A stretch of DNA of 64,000 nt from a virus. Positions 31,783 to 40,981 of this stretch are shown here, piece by piece. The stretch's first letter is position 1. Each line of letters opens with the position of its first letter. Location of the stretch: IMG/VR virus record IMGVR_UViG_3300023443_000190, positions 1 to 64,000 of that record; one strand, written 5' to 3'. The translations under genes were made by a program, and so were the position numbers. Under the pieces are notes generated by a model that saw only the letters and a program-made list of their open reading frames with translations, was not told the origin of the DNA and did no database searches.

Positions 31783-32492
31783 TTCTTCCTGCTTTTTGAA
31801 GACTGTCGGTCAACCTCGGCCCTGTTTCCAATGCCATCAGGAATCAGTTTCTTCCTCGTATCCGCCACACTCCCGACAAGAGTCTCGTAAGGTTGGCGAG
31901 TCAGTATTCCGCTATCAAAGTATTGCTGAAGCCGATTGGAAATCTTGTCCAAAGTAGTCGAATCCTTTGCGCCTTGAATGCTTTGACGAACAGATTCGAT
32001 AATTTCTTGAGGCGAACGGTCATCGGTAATACCGCTATCGAACCGGCCTTGAAATACCGTATGAGACATGCCGAGAAGAGAAAACGCTTTTGTCATGGCG
32101 TCGGTCATAGCAATCTTAAAGGCGTGGGTTTCGACCTTTCCACCAGCCCTGACTAATTGTGCCGTTGCTCGGACTGGGCCAACGTAGTAAGGCTCTTTCT
32201 GACTGGAAGTGATTTTGTATCTGATCCCGAGAGTACAAATAGCAATCGTCACATCTTGGACGGTCAAAGTTTCATAGTGGGTGTCGATTGACCAGTCGAT
32301 GCCGATCGGGCCAAACATGGCTGTCATTTCCTGTAGTTGCCAGTTCGGATCGATTGACGTGAATTTGAATCCGAAGTCAACCTCTTTGGTCATGTCTTTT
32401 GGAGTGGTCGAAAACCCGTGCCAAAGCCTTGTGTTGTGATTTTCATTCTGTCCGTTCTCGCGGACACGATCATCAGTCGCCGTATCTGTCAT
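31779..32492 (-). CDS. Rad52/Sak3-like annealing protein
   Basis: This 237-residue protein contains FKFTSIDPNWQLQEMTAMFG (residues 35-60), a YKI-YYVGPVRATAQLV region, and KIAMTDAMTKAFSLLGMSH. These match the Rad52-superfamily single-strand annealing proteins of phages (Sak3/DUF1071-like). A polar C-terminal tail follows. ATG 32492 overlaps the end of the exonuclease gene. With the RecE-like exonuclease it would form a two-component recombination system. Confidence 0.75.
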   Translation of the reverse strand: MTDTATDDRVRENGQNENHNTRLWHGFSTTPKDMTKEVDFGFKFTSIDPNWQLQEMTAMFGPIGIDWSIDTHYETLTVQDVTIAICTLGIRYKITSSQKEPYYVGPVRATAQLVRAGGKVETHAFKIAMTDAMTKAFSLLGMSHTVFQGRFDSGITDDRSPQEIIESVRQSIQGAKDSTTLDKISNRLQQYFDSGILTRQPYETLVGSVADTRKKLIPDGIGNRAEVDRQSSKSRKK

Positions 32493-33330
32493 TATCGCTC
32501 CAGTATGTTTCAAGGTTTTTCCAAGTCGGCTCCCACGCATCGGCTGGGTTTTCTCTCGTCTTTTGCCATTCCTTACATTGCAACAACTTCTCCATTGTCG
32601 CCTGATTATTCTTCGCATACTCGCCAAGAATTTCAGGCTTCACAAACTTGATAAACGCTTTCGGTGGATCGGTCTTTGTAACCGGAACCACGACATATCG
32701 ATCAGCACCAGTAATCATCAGATACCACGCGGCTTGATGGAGATAGCCCAGATTTTGGCCAGCCCGACAAAACGCTATCGGCTCTTTTTCCTTAGTCGTC
32801 TTGAAGTCCATGACCGTAGAACCGAGCGGGCAGTCTGGATAATAGCGGTCAATCATGCACTTAGCTTTTTCGCCATTCGGCAAAGTCGCAATAAAGACTA
32901 CTTCACTTTCGTATTCCCACAGGTTGTAATCGCGTTCTTCCAGACATTCGTCAATCGCTTCGCCCCATGATTCGATCTCGTCAATATCATCGTCGTACAA
33001 AACTTCTTGATGGGCTTCGGACGCGACCTGTAAAATCTCGGCTTCCTGCTCTCGGTGTGAAGGCTTTCGACGGTTAAGCGGTTCGCCGAGAATGGTCTGG
33101 GGGAATCGAAAGACTTCGTTCAGCCATTCCTGACCATGTTGCATTCGCGTATGAAAAATACGCCCCTTGCGATAGTCGTCACCCTTCTTTTCTTCGGCTG
33201 ATCGAGCAACATATTTGCGGTAGTAAATCTCAGGCCCGTCAAGCTCGAAACATCTCAGCCCAGACGCATTCAGCGCATCAATCTGAGTGTAGTCGTAAAA
33301 GCTCATTCCAACATGCTTTTCGACTTCCAT
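32473..33330 (-). CDS. RecE-like exonuclease
   Basis: This 285-residue protein has the PD-(D/E)XK exonuclease layout of RecE/YqaJ relatives: KKGDDYRKGRIFHTRM, KCMIDRYYPD, MDFKTTKE, then NLGYLHQAAWYLMI. It should degrade duplex ends to give single strands for annealing. ATG 33330 follows GGGGGGAACGC. Its own promoter lies about 100 bases upstream. Confidence 0.8.
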   Translation of the reverse strand: MEVEKHVGMSFYDYTQIDALNASGLRCFELDGPEIYYRKYVARSAEEKKGDDYRKGRIFHTRMQHGQEWLNEVFRFPQTILGEPLNRRKPSHREQEAEILQVASEAHQEVLYDDDIDEIESWGEAIDECLEERDYNLWEYESEVVFIATLPNGEKAKCMIDRYYPDCPLGSTVMDFKTTKEKEPIAFCRAGQNLGYLHQAAWYLMITGADRYVVVPVTKTDPPKAFIKFVKPEILGEYAKNNQATMEKLLQCKEWQKTRENPADAWEPTWKNLETYWSDNDRYGD

Positions 33331-33425
33331 GCGTTCCCCCCAAAAGTTCCCGACGAATAACGGCATCCGGTGCTGTCTCGTCGGGCGGGCTGCCATCCAT
33401 GTAAAAATCTGCTTATCACACAAAC

Positions 33426-33454
33426 AGAATAACACAAAGAAATCAGTCCGTCAA
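33426..33454 (-). promoter_or_regulatory. Sigma70-type promoter for the recombination operon
   Basis: On the minus strand TTGACG (33454-33449) and TATTCT (33431-33426) are 17 bases apart. It lies between the cupin gene and the exonuclease start, and the next minus-strand terminator is at 28862. It should drive the recE-to-lipoprotein transcript. Confidence 0.6.
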
Positions 33455-33870
33455 CAGAACTTAGTAAGCAATACATTCAAATCTTCCAATTCTTCGGGAC
33501 TGGCCATATAGCCTTCCTTCAGGCGGATAATATCGTCACGAAGACATTCCGATCCAATTCTTGGATAATAAACCTCGTACATGGTGCCATCACACAATGC
33601 CGAAAACCGATGTACAACGCGGGTGGGAACAACGAACCTTTCTCCGGCATGGACAACCTTCTGCTGTCCTAAATTTAATTCCCATGTTTCAACCAAGACT
33701 TTTCCTCTTGTGACATAAAACACATTTTCTCTCTGTTTGTGATAGTGAATGGAACATCTTCCGCCAGCCAATAATTTCAAGTGGTGGATCGAAATTTCTT
33801 TGTTGTGAATGATCTCGGCAGTCTTTCCCCAGACTTTGTCTTCATAATCTACTAATTCTATTTCGAGCAT
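33451..33870 (-). CDS. Cupin-domain protein
   Basis: This 139-residue protein has the cupin double strand and metal site: SIHYHKQRENVFYVTRG (His-x-His and Glu) and later VPTRVVHRFSAL. It resembles the C-terminal cupin of mannose-6-phosphate isomerase or sugar-nucleotide epimerase-type enzymes. It fits the sugar island upstream. The start overlaps the HTH gene. Confidence 0.75.
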   Translation of the reverse strand: MLEIELVDYEDKVWGKTAEIIHNKEISIHHLKLLAGGRCSIHYHKQRENVFYVTRGKVLVETWELNLGQQKVVHAGERFVVPTRVVHRFSALCDGTMYEVYYPRIGSECLRDDIIRLKEGYMASPEELEDLNVLLTKFC

Positions 33871-34049
33871 CCAAACAACTCCTTCTCTAAAAGGTCAAAG
33901 AGCTTACATACTGATTTGCTCGGGGCAAAAACGCCGCCTTCGTATTGGCTGATTGTTTGCTGATTGACGCCTGCTTTCTCACCCAATTCAGTTTGGGTAA
34001 TTTCCAGCCGTTCCCTCAATCTGATAATATCTTCCGCTTCCCAAACCAC
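33858..34049 (-). CDS. XRE-family HTH regulator
   Basis: This 63-residue protein is almost only a helix-turn-helix of the XRE/Cro type: LRERLEITQTELGEKAGVNQ then QTISQYEGG. The GTG start has GGAGGCATAA upstream, immediately after the preceding gene. It may regulate this sugar island or the lysis decision. Confidence 0.7.
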   Translation of the reverse strand: MVWEAEDIIRLRERLEITQTELGEKAGVNQQTISQYEGGVFAPSKSVCKLFDLLEKELFGCSK

Positions 34050-35051
34050 TTATGCCTCCTGCCGTAGAGACTGGGCGGCTTCTAGCCAGTTGAAAAACTT
34101 ATTCCGCCAGACCTGTAGGCCACCGCGTTCTTTACCGCTTTTTATGGCCTTCTCCCTAAGAAAGTCCAGTCGAAGCGGATCTTTGAGGAACTTAATCCCG
34201 TCTGAAAAGTCGGAGTATTCTCGACACAAATACCCGTCAGCCCCGTGATTGATTTGTTCGATCTGGCCGCCCTTCATATCGACAATAGGAATACACCCAG
34301 CCGCCTGGGCCTCACATACCGTTCTACCATAAGACTCGGTTAGTTTGGAGGACGAGTGCAAGTGAGCAGTCCAGCGATGAAACAAGTTTCGATTCTTCCA
34401 CGCCGGTTCGTAAAACTTGGCATTTTCCCCGACCGCTTGACTTAATGGTTCGACGCGATGGTCTGGGCAGCCGACAAACTCCCATTGAACGTCGGGATGA
34501 TTCTTGTGTAGGTAAGCGTAGAAATCGTAGAGATCATCAAGGCTCCATTTCTCGCGACCCATGTGACCGGACGTGCAAAGCTTACCGATCACAATCCCTT
34601 CGGCGCGTGGAATCGGCTCTGTCTGGGCGCAAGGTTGATAAAAGACATTCTCGGTATTTTGATCGGTTAGGACGGCTAAGTGCATTGAGACCGACCATTC
34701 GATTGTGCATTTCTTCCTGGCGGATCGGTGTGTCTTTAATGCCGAATGTTCGTAGAAGATCGAGATAAAATCCCTCGACAGAAAGTTCGGCATCGTAGAC
34801 GCGCCAGTGTTGTGAAAGATTACAACGTCTAGTGCGACAGATTCCAGATAGGCAGGCGTGATCTTACTCACCCGAGATATCTGACAACCGTAATGAGCCT
34901 TTTCTTCGTCCGAACATTCTCCGTCGCCAGCATTGACGAAAAGGATTTCGTGGTCCCAGTCTGGCAAGGCGCGTTTAATCGAATAGACGCAAGCCCCAGT
35001 TCCGCCGCAGATGTTTGGGATGTTAGCTATTTGGAGTAGCTTCATGGTCAT
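34050..35051 (-). CDS. GT4-type glycosyltransferase
   Basis: This 333-residue protein shows the two Rossmann domains of GT-B enzymes: GGTGACVYSIKRAL at the start and TESYGRTVCEAQAAGCIPIV near residue 235, the E-x7-E-like site of GT4. It should transfer a sugar from an activated donor. It belongs to the sugar-modification island. Confidence 0.75.
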   Translation of the reverse strand: MTMKLLQIANIPNICGGTGACVYSIKRALPDWDHEILFVNAGDGECSDEEKAHYGCQISRVSKITPAYLESVALDVVIFHNTGASTMPNFLSRDFISIFYEHSALKTHRSARKKCTIEWSVSMHLAVLTDQNTENVFYQPCAQTEPIPRAEGIVIGKLCTSGHMGREKWSLDDLYDFYAYLHKNHPDVQWEFVGCPDHRVEPLSQAVGENAKFYEPAWKNRNLFHRWTAHLHSSSKLTESYGRTVCEAQAAGCIPIVDMKGGQIEQINHGADGYLCREYSDFSDGIKFLKDPLRLDFLREKAIKSGKERGGLQVWRNKFFNWLEAAQSLRQEA

Positions 35052-35502
35052 GGTATTTACTATTCACTAGATCAAGGGCTACGATACAACCAAATTCAAA
35101 ATCCCCTAACGGAGAATCGCCATTGGGTGCGTTGCAAAGCTGGGGTTGCATTCTTTTACTGTATTCTTCCCACAAGCCCATATCTTCCAATTTTATTTGA
35201 ACCGGAAAAAATGACCCATAGTATTTACTAAAACGAGGAACTTCTGCTGGGCCACAGCTTGAGCAATATGGGTATGACAACGGTTCGTCCCCATCGGATT
35301 TTCGGGCTTGATTTTTCTCAAAATGTAATATCCAATCCTCGTTTTCCAAACTTTCTGGCGGAAAGAACTGTCTAACCATGCACTTCTTTGGGTAGTTTTT
35401 TGTGCCTTTTATGGGGATTCCCCAAAACGCCACCCATTTCCAACCAAAGAATTCCTGTGCAATGGCCCGATCTAAATCTGTTGTGTTCGGAACAATCATC
35501 AT
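35023..35502 (-). CDS. Phage ABA-sandwich-like protein
   Basis: This 159-residue protein starts with an Asp-Leu-Asp-Arg helix and GWKWVAF, then has a proline-rich middle, SSCGPAEVPRFSKYYG and a final strand (FGCIVALDL). This recalls a small phage-specific ABA-sandwich family. The C-terminus overlaps the next gene by 29 bases. Confidence 0.5.
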   Translation of the reverse strand: MMIVPNTTDLDRAIAQEFFGWKWVAFWGIPIKGTKNYPKKCMVRQFFPPESLENEDWILHFEKNQARKSDGDEPLSYPYCSSCGPAEVPRFSKYYGSFFPVQIKLEDMGLWEEYSKRMQPQLCNAPNGDSPLGDFEFGCIVALDLVNSKYHDHEATPNS

Positions 35503-36026
35503 ATTCTCTTAATCTCCCCCCCAGCAGTTAAAACCCTGATTTCTATAAGTTGCCAGTTTTCTTTGAAGTGACGTTTGGGTTTGGCGGTTTGTTGTCCGCC
35601 TTTGAACTTTTTATGATAGCCGCCTTTGGGGTCGATCCCAACAGTCTCAAACTTTCGATAACCGTCCCGTAATAGCCAGCAAACAGCCGTCTCTCCAACC
35701 GACATGATTCTACCGAAGTATGGTAGAGATCGTTCTGGAGCGGTGTGTAGACAGTAAGTTCTGACTTTATCCCTTGGAGCTGGGCTGGCTTCATGCGGAA
35801 CTTTCTTTTTCCCCCTAACGTCGCAATGCAACCAAGTCGGCAACACAATCGTACCGACACCATCCATTGTATCAATTTCTCCAAATGCTGACATATCATT
35901 AACGAACAACCAGTCGGCGTTTGGATAATAATTCACAGCCCCGTTCAGACAGGCTACCTTGCCATCGAATTCAATCTGTCGAAAGGACGGGCCTTTTCCG
36001 ACGATCAGGACTTTTTCACGATCCAT
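35499..36026 (-). CDS. Maf/DUF115-like protein
   Basis: This 175-residue protein has KVLIVGKGPSFRQIE then CLNGAVNYYPNADWLFVND, the start of DUF115/MptE-like Rossmann proteins related to flagellin-modifying Maf. A later FETVGIDPKGGY fits the GvD motif. GGAG six bases before ATG 36026 sets the start. It is one of three such proteins in the island. Confidence 0.65.
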   Translation of the reverse strand: MDREKVLIVGKGPSFRQIEFDGKVACLNGAVNYYPNADWLFVNDMSAFGEIDTMDGVGTIVLPTWLHCDVRGKKKVPHEASPAPRDKVRTYCLHTAPERSLPYFGRIMSVGETAVCWLLRDGYRKFETVGIDPKGGYHKKFKGGQQTAKPKRHFKENWQLIEIRVLTAGGEIKRI

Positions 36027-36046
36027 CGAGAACTCCATTTCTGTGT

Positions 36047-36919
36047 TTACGCGAGTTCCAGTAGAGGTTTGATTGATTTCCACCACTGGGAGTCACGGAT
36101 GTAATCGTGCCATATTTCTTGTGCCAGCTTACCCATCTGTATGGCCTTAGACACCGTGCATCCATCGATAATGTCTAGTGCTGCGACTGTGGATTTGACA
36201 TGAAAAGAAAATAATCTCCAATCGACAGTATGTGAAAAAGGCTTAATAAATCCCGGCGACACGATAACCGGAACCCGACCTGCCGCCATAGCCTCGAAGA
36301 TTCTACGGGTCGATGGGCCTGCTCCCCTTGGACACAAAGCGAAGTGAGAGTTAAGAAGATTGTCGCAAAATTCCAAGCCATATCGAGTTTTCTTTTTTTG
36401 ATTTAGCCCTCTGCATGACGACCCTTTTCTCGGTATTGTGTTTGCATGATCGCCAAATCTTTTTATTACTTGTCCAATCATTTTTTTACGTTTCCATACC
36501 GACGTGTCTCCGCAAAACGACACAAGGTGTTGTGGTTTAACCGTTTCTGCCGAAAATAAATTGTAGCTCGGCGATCTTTGCGGAAACGGAACTGAATATG
36601 TATTGATTTCGTTATTTTGCTTTATAACCGATGGACGAAACATTACGCAATCAGCATAAAACCTTTCAGTTGAATCGGTGATTTCGAAGATTATATGCTT
36701 TTTTTCGTTGCCGTGCCAATAAGCCAGTTTCCTACACCCCTTCTTAATTCTCGATGGAACTTTAGCCACAGGAAAATATGTATTGCGCAGCCATCTCGGA
36801 TAGAAATACCAATCACAATCTTCTGGGCCGAATTGTTGAAATATCTCTGCTTTTAGAGCTAGGACAGGTTTTCTAAAATCTAGCCCACGAAATTTGGCCT
36901 CGTAAAAATAACACTTCAT
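36047..36919 (-). CDS. GT47/exostosin-like glycosyltransferase
   Basis: This 290-residue protein has the exostosin-type core HFALCPRGAGPSTRRIFEAM followed by AAGRVPVIVSP. The N-terminal part is more divergent. It should be a glycosyltransferase of the island. The start ATG 36919 is preferred; a GTG two codons upstream is possible. Confidence 0.75.
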   Translation of the reverse strand: MKCYFYEAKFRGLDFRKPVLALKAEIFQQFGPEDCDWYFYPRWLRNTYFPVAKVPSRIKKGCRKLAYWHGNEKKHIIFEITDSTERFYADCVMFRPSVIKQNNEINTYSVPFPQRSPSYNLFSAETVKPQHLVSFCGDTSVWKRKKMIGQVIKRFGDHANTIPRKGSSCRGLNQKKKTRYGLEFCDNLLNSHFALCPRGAGPSTRRIFEAMAAGRVPVIVSPGFIKPFSHTVDWRLFSFHVKSTVAALDIIDGCTVSKAIQMGKLAQEIWHDYIRDSQWWKSIKPLLELA

Positions 36920-36934
36920 TGACACTTACTTTCA

Positions 36935-37051
36935 TTATGAATGACAGGACTCACACCACACACCAGTCCAATTTCTTCCACTAAACATATGGCATGGAAG
37001 AATCTCGCCACTATGGTCTATGACCAGCGCCTCATTGCCAATTGTTGTCAT
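36935..37051 (-). CDS. Tiny cysteine/histidine protein
   Basis: This 38-residue frame starts inside the end of the upstream kinase gene and contains PCHMF and CESCHS, a likely zinc site. It fills the gap between two genes without leaving unused space. It is too short for routine detection; the function is unknown. Confidence 0.45.
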   Translation of the reverse strand: MTTIGNEALVIDHSGEILPCHMFSGRNWTGVWCESCHS

Positions 37052-37454
37052 TACAGATGTTCTTTAGTCGGTGTCTTCTCATGGCATACCAAACGTAATG
37101 TCCCCGATTCTCCAATGATTTTGAAATCATGTCCTGAATGTTTTTGTGCAGGTAGCCGTCAATTACGTTAATTGTTCCTCTTGGGTGAAATCCCATCTCA
37201 TGTTCCAGAAATTGCTTTGCGTACAACTTTCCATAACCCGCCTTATGCAAGTAATCGACGACATTCCGTCGTTTTCTCATTCCGAATTCTTGGCAAGTTT
37301 TTAATATCTCTTTGTCTGGAAACCACAAATCCATTCTAATGTTGAATGAATCAATCTTGAAGAACGGGATATTGCTGTTTAACAAAAGTTGTCTGCGCAA
37401 AGTCGTCTTACCATCATTTCCGCCCCCGCTAATCCAAAGTATTATTGTTTTCAC
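37032..37454 (-). CDS. P-loop kinase-like protein
   Basis: This 140-residue protein has a Walker A motif (SGGGNDGKTT) near residues 9-18, then FFKIDSFNIR and a long helical part. It resembles small nucleotide or sugar kinases. GTG 37454 overlaps the preceding stop (GTGA). The substrate is unknown. Confidence 0.65.
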   Translation of the reverse strand: MKTIILWISGGGNDGKTTLRRQLLLNSNIPFFKIDSFNIRMDLWFPDKEILKTCQEFGMRKRRNVVDYLHKAGYGKLYAKQFLEHEMGFHPRGTINVIDGYLHKNIQDMISKSLENRGHYVWYAMRRHRLKNICNDNNWQ

Positions 37455-38236
37455 GCAACACACCAATCTAAAGCGTGTTTCCAGTATTCATGCAAGCCGC
37501 CGTGAACCCGCCAGTCGTTCGATCCTTTTCGGCCAAGTTCCAAACCATGCTCAAGGTGTTCTTTGCAAACAGCCCCAGCCTCGCAAGCCGACTTCAATTC
37601 GTTCTCCCACAAGTAGGAAAGATGATGGTGAGGGTTGTACCAAGGCTGGTCGGTCTCAAAAGTGTAATGAAGCAGTTTAGTATCCGATTGCCAGTGATTA
37701 AAATCGTTCCAGCGTTTCGTCATGTGTTTGACTGGAAACCAATAACCGTGCATGATCCATTGATATGCAAAGACTACTTTTTTGCCGGAATGCGGCACCC
37801 CTTTCGACTGAATGTGTTCCGATATCCATTCCTTGTTCCAAAGGGTTCTGTCGGCATCACCACAATTTATGACCATAACCGATGTTTGTGGAACCTCTTC
37901 TCCTATAGATTCTGCCGTCTTGTCGTTGTGAAAAGCCAAACATGCAGCCTGATACATCCCTTTCCCAAAGTCCCACAATTCCTGAATGTCTCCCAAGACG
38001 AGTTGATCGGCATCCATGTAAATCGCCCTGCCTTCAAAGTTGCAGTATTGCGGAATCAAGAATCGGCGTAGAGAAAACCCAGTCGCCTGATGCACATACT
38101 TTGAAATCAACCAAGGCTCATAATCTCCCATCGGAATGAATTCGACTTCCGCCTGGGTTCTCTTGCGTATGGAATGTTCGAGGACAAGTTCGGCGACTTT
38201 TGTTTTGGTTTCCGTCCCGCAAAAGATTCGGATCAT
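37451..38236 (-). CDS. GT8-family glycosyltransferase
   Basis: This 261-residue protein has AIYMDADQLVLGDIQELW near residue 71, the DxD metal-binding motif of GT-A family 8, and HYTFETDQPWY near the C-terminal third. It should use a UDP-sugar. GGAGAAAGAG precedes the ATG. Confidence 0.8.
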   Translation of the reverse strand: MIRIFCGTETKTKVAELVLEHSIRKRTQAEVEFIPMGDYEPWLISKYVHQATGFSLRRFLIPQYCNFEGRAIYMDADQLVLGDIQELWDFGKGMYQAACLAFHNDKTAESIGEEVPQTSVMVINCGDADRTLWNKEWISEHIQSKGVPHSGKKVVFAYQWIMHGYWFPVKHMTKRWNDFNHWQSDTKLLHYTFETDQPWYNPHHHLSYLWENELKSACEAGAVCKEHLEHGLELGRKGSNDWRVHGGLHEYWKHALDWCVA

Positions 38237-38889
38237 CTCTTTCTCCTGATAACAATCTTTGTTTGTTTGCCCTTATTGGCTTCGGTGATCGCTACAATGT
38301 CAAAGCCATCCGAAAGTATTGTCTCGATTTCCAGTCTGTTATGAATTGTGTAGGCCATGTCTGCTGAAGTTTTTTCTCCAAAATACCAAGTTGTCCATGC
38401 AAGCCCGTCGTCGTTTAGAATGCGCCATATTTCTCTAAGGTAATGTCGTGCATATTTCAATAGTCCAGTGTGAGTAAAAAAAGAGCTGCATATTACAAAA
38501 TCGATGGAATTGTTAGAGACCGGAATCTTGTAGCTTAGAGTTTTTGTTTTTCCTGACGGGTTGTATCTTCTGTTGCTTATGTTTGAGTGTTCAAAATTAA
38601 ATCGATCGTCGCCTCCGTGTTGCTTTCGATTGAATCCGATACAATACTTCTTCGCGTCTATTCCCAGATAGTTCCCATTCCATTCAGACCATTGTTCCAA
38701 TCCAATCGCGTCTGCACCGATGCCACAACCTAAGTCGATAATCTTTGATTCATTTTTTATGTAGCCCCTTTCAATGTATTTATTGATTCTGGTAACTCCA
38801 CGATCGTAAATTGATTTGTAACCGGCAACAGGCAGGGAGAGTGCAGGAGCTTTTGCCAGACGCTCTTTCCATTCTTTCTTAGTTCGCAT
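38233..38889 (-). CDS. SAM-dependent methyltransferase
   Basis: This 218-residue protein has the class I SAM motif IIDLGCGIGADAIGLEQ then YLGIDAKKYCIGF, and a SSFFTHTG motif IV region. It is a close paralogue of the next gene upstream (identical layout, LDIGCG/IDLGCG and SLFTHIG/SFFTHTG). It may methylate sugars in the island. Confidence 0.75.
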   Translation of the reverse strand: MRTKKEWKERLAKAPALSLPVAGYKSIYDRGVTRINKYIERGYIKNESKIIDLGCGIGADAIGLEQWSEWNGNYLGIDAKKYCIGFNRKQHGGDDRFNFEHSNISNRRYNPSGKTKTLSYKIPVSNNSIDFVICSSFFTHTGLLKYARHYLREIWRILNDDGLAWTTWYFGEKTSADMAYTIHNRLEIETILSDGFDIVAITEANKGKQTKIVIRRKR

Positions 38890-39562
38890 CTTCGGGCTTT
38901 CTCAATATGAGTTTCCATTGGCCTTTCATCATCTCTTTCTTTTCGGTACAACCACCCAAATCTTCAACCTCAAAATACCTGAGAAAGCTGAGAATGTCTC
39001 TTTCTCTCATCACAGTTCGTTTGTGCGAGTATTGAATCTGGTAAGGCGGGGATCGATACCATGTCGTGTAGGCGTATGCACCAGGTTTCATTACGCGCCA
39101 CATCTCATCCAGATATTGTCGAGTTTCGGCAGGCGTACCAATGTGAGTAAAAAGCGAGTTGCAAGTCACCAAGTTAAAACGATTCTTCCCAAACGGAAAC
39201 TTGTACTTCGACGCACTTAATTCTCCTTTCGGCCAGTAACGATCGCTTTTCACATCGGCGTGGATGAATTGGAATCGCTCATCTTTTCCAAAGCAGGCTT
39301 GCCCCCAGTCAATGCTGCATCTTTGAACGTCAATCCCGACATACTTTTTGAACTTTCCGTCCTGCTCCAGTCCAATAGCCGTAGGGGCAGCACCGCATCC
39401 GATGTCGAGAACATTGTCCTTGTCACCGAGAATGCCATAACTTCGATATCGAACGATTCTCTCGATGCCGCGCTTGTATATTTCGTGGGAATCCCTTGTG
39501 CGAGGCATTAGAACTCGCGGAAGTTTATCAAGCCGTGAAAGCCATTCCCCTTTTTGTCTCAT
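38879..39562 (-). CDS. SAM-dependent methyltransferase paralogue
   Basis: This 227-residue protein has VLDIGCGAAPTAIGLEQ and YVGIDVQRCSIDWGQ, then NSLFTHIGTPAETRQYLDE, a class I methyltransferase. Together with the following gene it forms a tandem duplicate pair. It is the first gene of the leftward run from 39.56 kb and starts 23 bases from the divergent GT gene. Confidence 0.75.
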   Translation of the reverse strand: MRQKGEWLSRLDKLPRVLMPRTRDSHEIYKRGIERIVRYRSYGILGDKDNVLDIGCGAAPTAIGLEQDGKFKKYVGIDVQRCSIDWGQACFGKDERFQFIHADVKSDRYWPKGELSASKYKFPFGKNRFNLVTCNSLFTHIGTPAETRQYLDEMWRVMKPGAYAYTTWYRSPPYQIQYSHKRTVMRERDILSFLRYFEVEDLGGCTEKKEMMKGQWKLILRKPEDAN

Positions 39563-39585
39563 AGCCGTCTTGCTATATTAGAGTA

Positions 39586-40428
39586 ATGAAAATTGCTTTT
39601 ACTGGAAGAACAAGCCTCGGAGGGGTAAGGATGCGAGGAGTTGCGTTGGCTCAATACATGGGTTATGACTTCATCGATTTGAGAGACTGGAAACACACCA
39701 ATAAGATTTATGACGCGATTATTTTAATCAAATTCTCCCAAAACTTCAACAGTGATCTGATTGGCAAAAGCAAGGTTCTGATCTGGGATGCACTCGATTG
39801 TTTTGCAAAACACAAAAGAAACTACAAGCCTCATGCTTATTGGAGAAAGAGGTGCCATTCGATTAAATGCAATGCCATAATTTCTACATCGCCTGCATGT
39901 CACAAATACATGAAAGAAACACTGAAAAGATCGGGCGTTCGAGTATTCCAGATTCCCCATCATGCAGACCCTTCAATCGACTTTTCTTGGGGCAATCCCA
40001 ATGGTCCTGTCGTCTATGTTGGTAATCCAGCCTATGTGAGTAAAAAAACCTTTGGTGTCGTTAAAAATGTGTGCAAGAAACTTGGGATCAAAGTCATATT
40101 CGACCATAGTTTCTTTTCCCAAAGGACGCTGAAGGGTGCCAGTCTAATGCTTCACCCAAGGCCACACAAAGTTAATCATACCTTGAACATTCACTGTAAA
40201 CCCCAGGTCAAAATTGCCAATGCTGCTGCTGCCAATTTGCCGGTCATAGGAACTCGCGATCCCTGTGTGACAAGTTTGTATGATGGCGTTGTAGGATGGA
40301 ATGAGTATGACTCGTGGGAAACTCGTATTACGAACGCGTTAAACAGGCCGACTCTCAACAATCCCGAAACCTTGGAGTCATCGGCAGCTAAAATGTCATC
40401 AATGTTAGAAACTCTTCTTGGATCGTAA
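39586..40428 (+). CDS. Glycosyltransferase-like protein
   Basis: This 280-residue protein shows a GT-B-like layout: IAFTGRTSLGGVRMRGVA at the start, IIST-ACHKYMKE in the middle and KIANAAAANLPVIGTRD near residue 205. It is plus strand, opposite to its neighbours. TATATT about 17 bases before the ATG may be a -10 box, but no good -35 is visible. Confidence 0.65.
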   Translation: MKIAFTGRTSLGGVRMRGVALAQYMGYDFIDLRDWKHTNKIYDAIILIKFSQNFNSDLIGKSKVLIWDALDCFAKHKRNYKPHAYWRKRCHSIKCNAIISTSPACHKYMKETLKRSGVRVFQIPHHADPSIDFSWGNPNGPVVYVGNPAYVSKKTFGVVKNVCKKLGIKVIFDHSFFSQRTLKGASLMLHPRPHKVNHTLNIHCKPQVKIANAAAANLPVIGTRDPCVTSLYDGVVGWNEYDSWETRITNALNRPTLNNPETLESSAAKMSSMLETLLGS

Positions 40429-40429
40429 T

Positions 40430-40981
40430 ATGTCTCACAAAGAACAGTTGGAATTCTGTGACCGAGTCAAGTCCACGTTTCCAGATTATTTCAACAAGTC
40501 TCGCGTTTTGGAGATAGGATCGAGAAATCTAAACGGTTCGATAAGAGGGCTGTTTACAGAATGTGACTATGTCGGCATCGATTGCATGAAAGGCAAAGAC
40601 GTCGATGTTGTTTGCCTGGCTCATAAATATGAGGATGACCAAGAATCATTCGATGTTGTCTGTTGTGCCGAATCGCTGGAACACGATCCTTATGCTCCAC
40701 AAACAATTCTCTCCATGCTGTCATTTCTCAAGTCAGGAGGGTTGTTCTTCTGTACTTGCGCTTCGACTGGGCGAAAGGAACATGGAACTGTCAGACAAAA
40801 AAAGTCGTGGAAACTTTGCGGGCCAGACCACAAGTATTACAAGAATGTCAAGCTAAGCACTTTGGTTCAATGGATGCTTTACTGCGGGTTTGATTTCGAT
40901 TCGTTGCATTACGAATACAACGAATCATCAAGCGATCTTTATTGCTATGCAATCAAAGCGATATCACCACATTCCTTTTGA
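40430..40981 (+). CDS. SAM-dependent methyltransferase
   Basis: This 183-residue protein has RVLEIGSRNLNG and YVGIDCMKGKDVDVV, then FDVVCCAESLEHDP, the methyltransferase motifs I and II. The ATG is one base after the previous stop. It ends inside the convergent FkbM gene (29-base overlap). Confidence 0.75.
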   Translation: MSHKEQLEFCDRVKSTFPDYFNKSRVLEIGSRNLNGSIRGLFTECDYVGIDCMKGKDVDVVCLAHKYEDDQESFDVVCCAESLEHDPYAPQTILSMLSFLKSGGLFFCTCASTGRKEHGTVRQKKSWKLCGPDHKYYKNVKLSTLVQWMLYCGFDFDSLHYEYNESSSDLYCYAIKAISPHSF

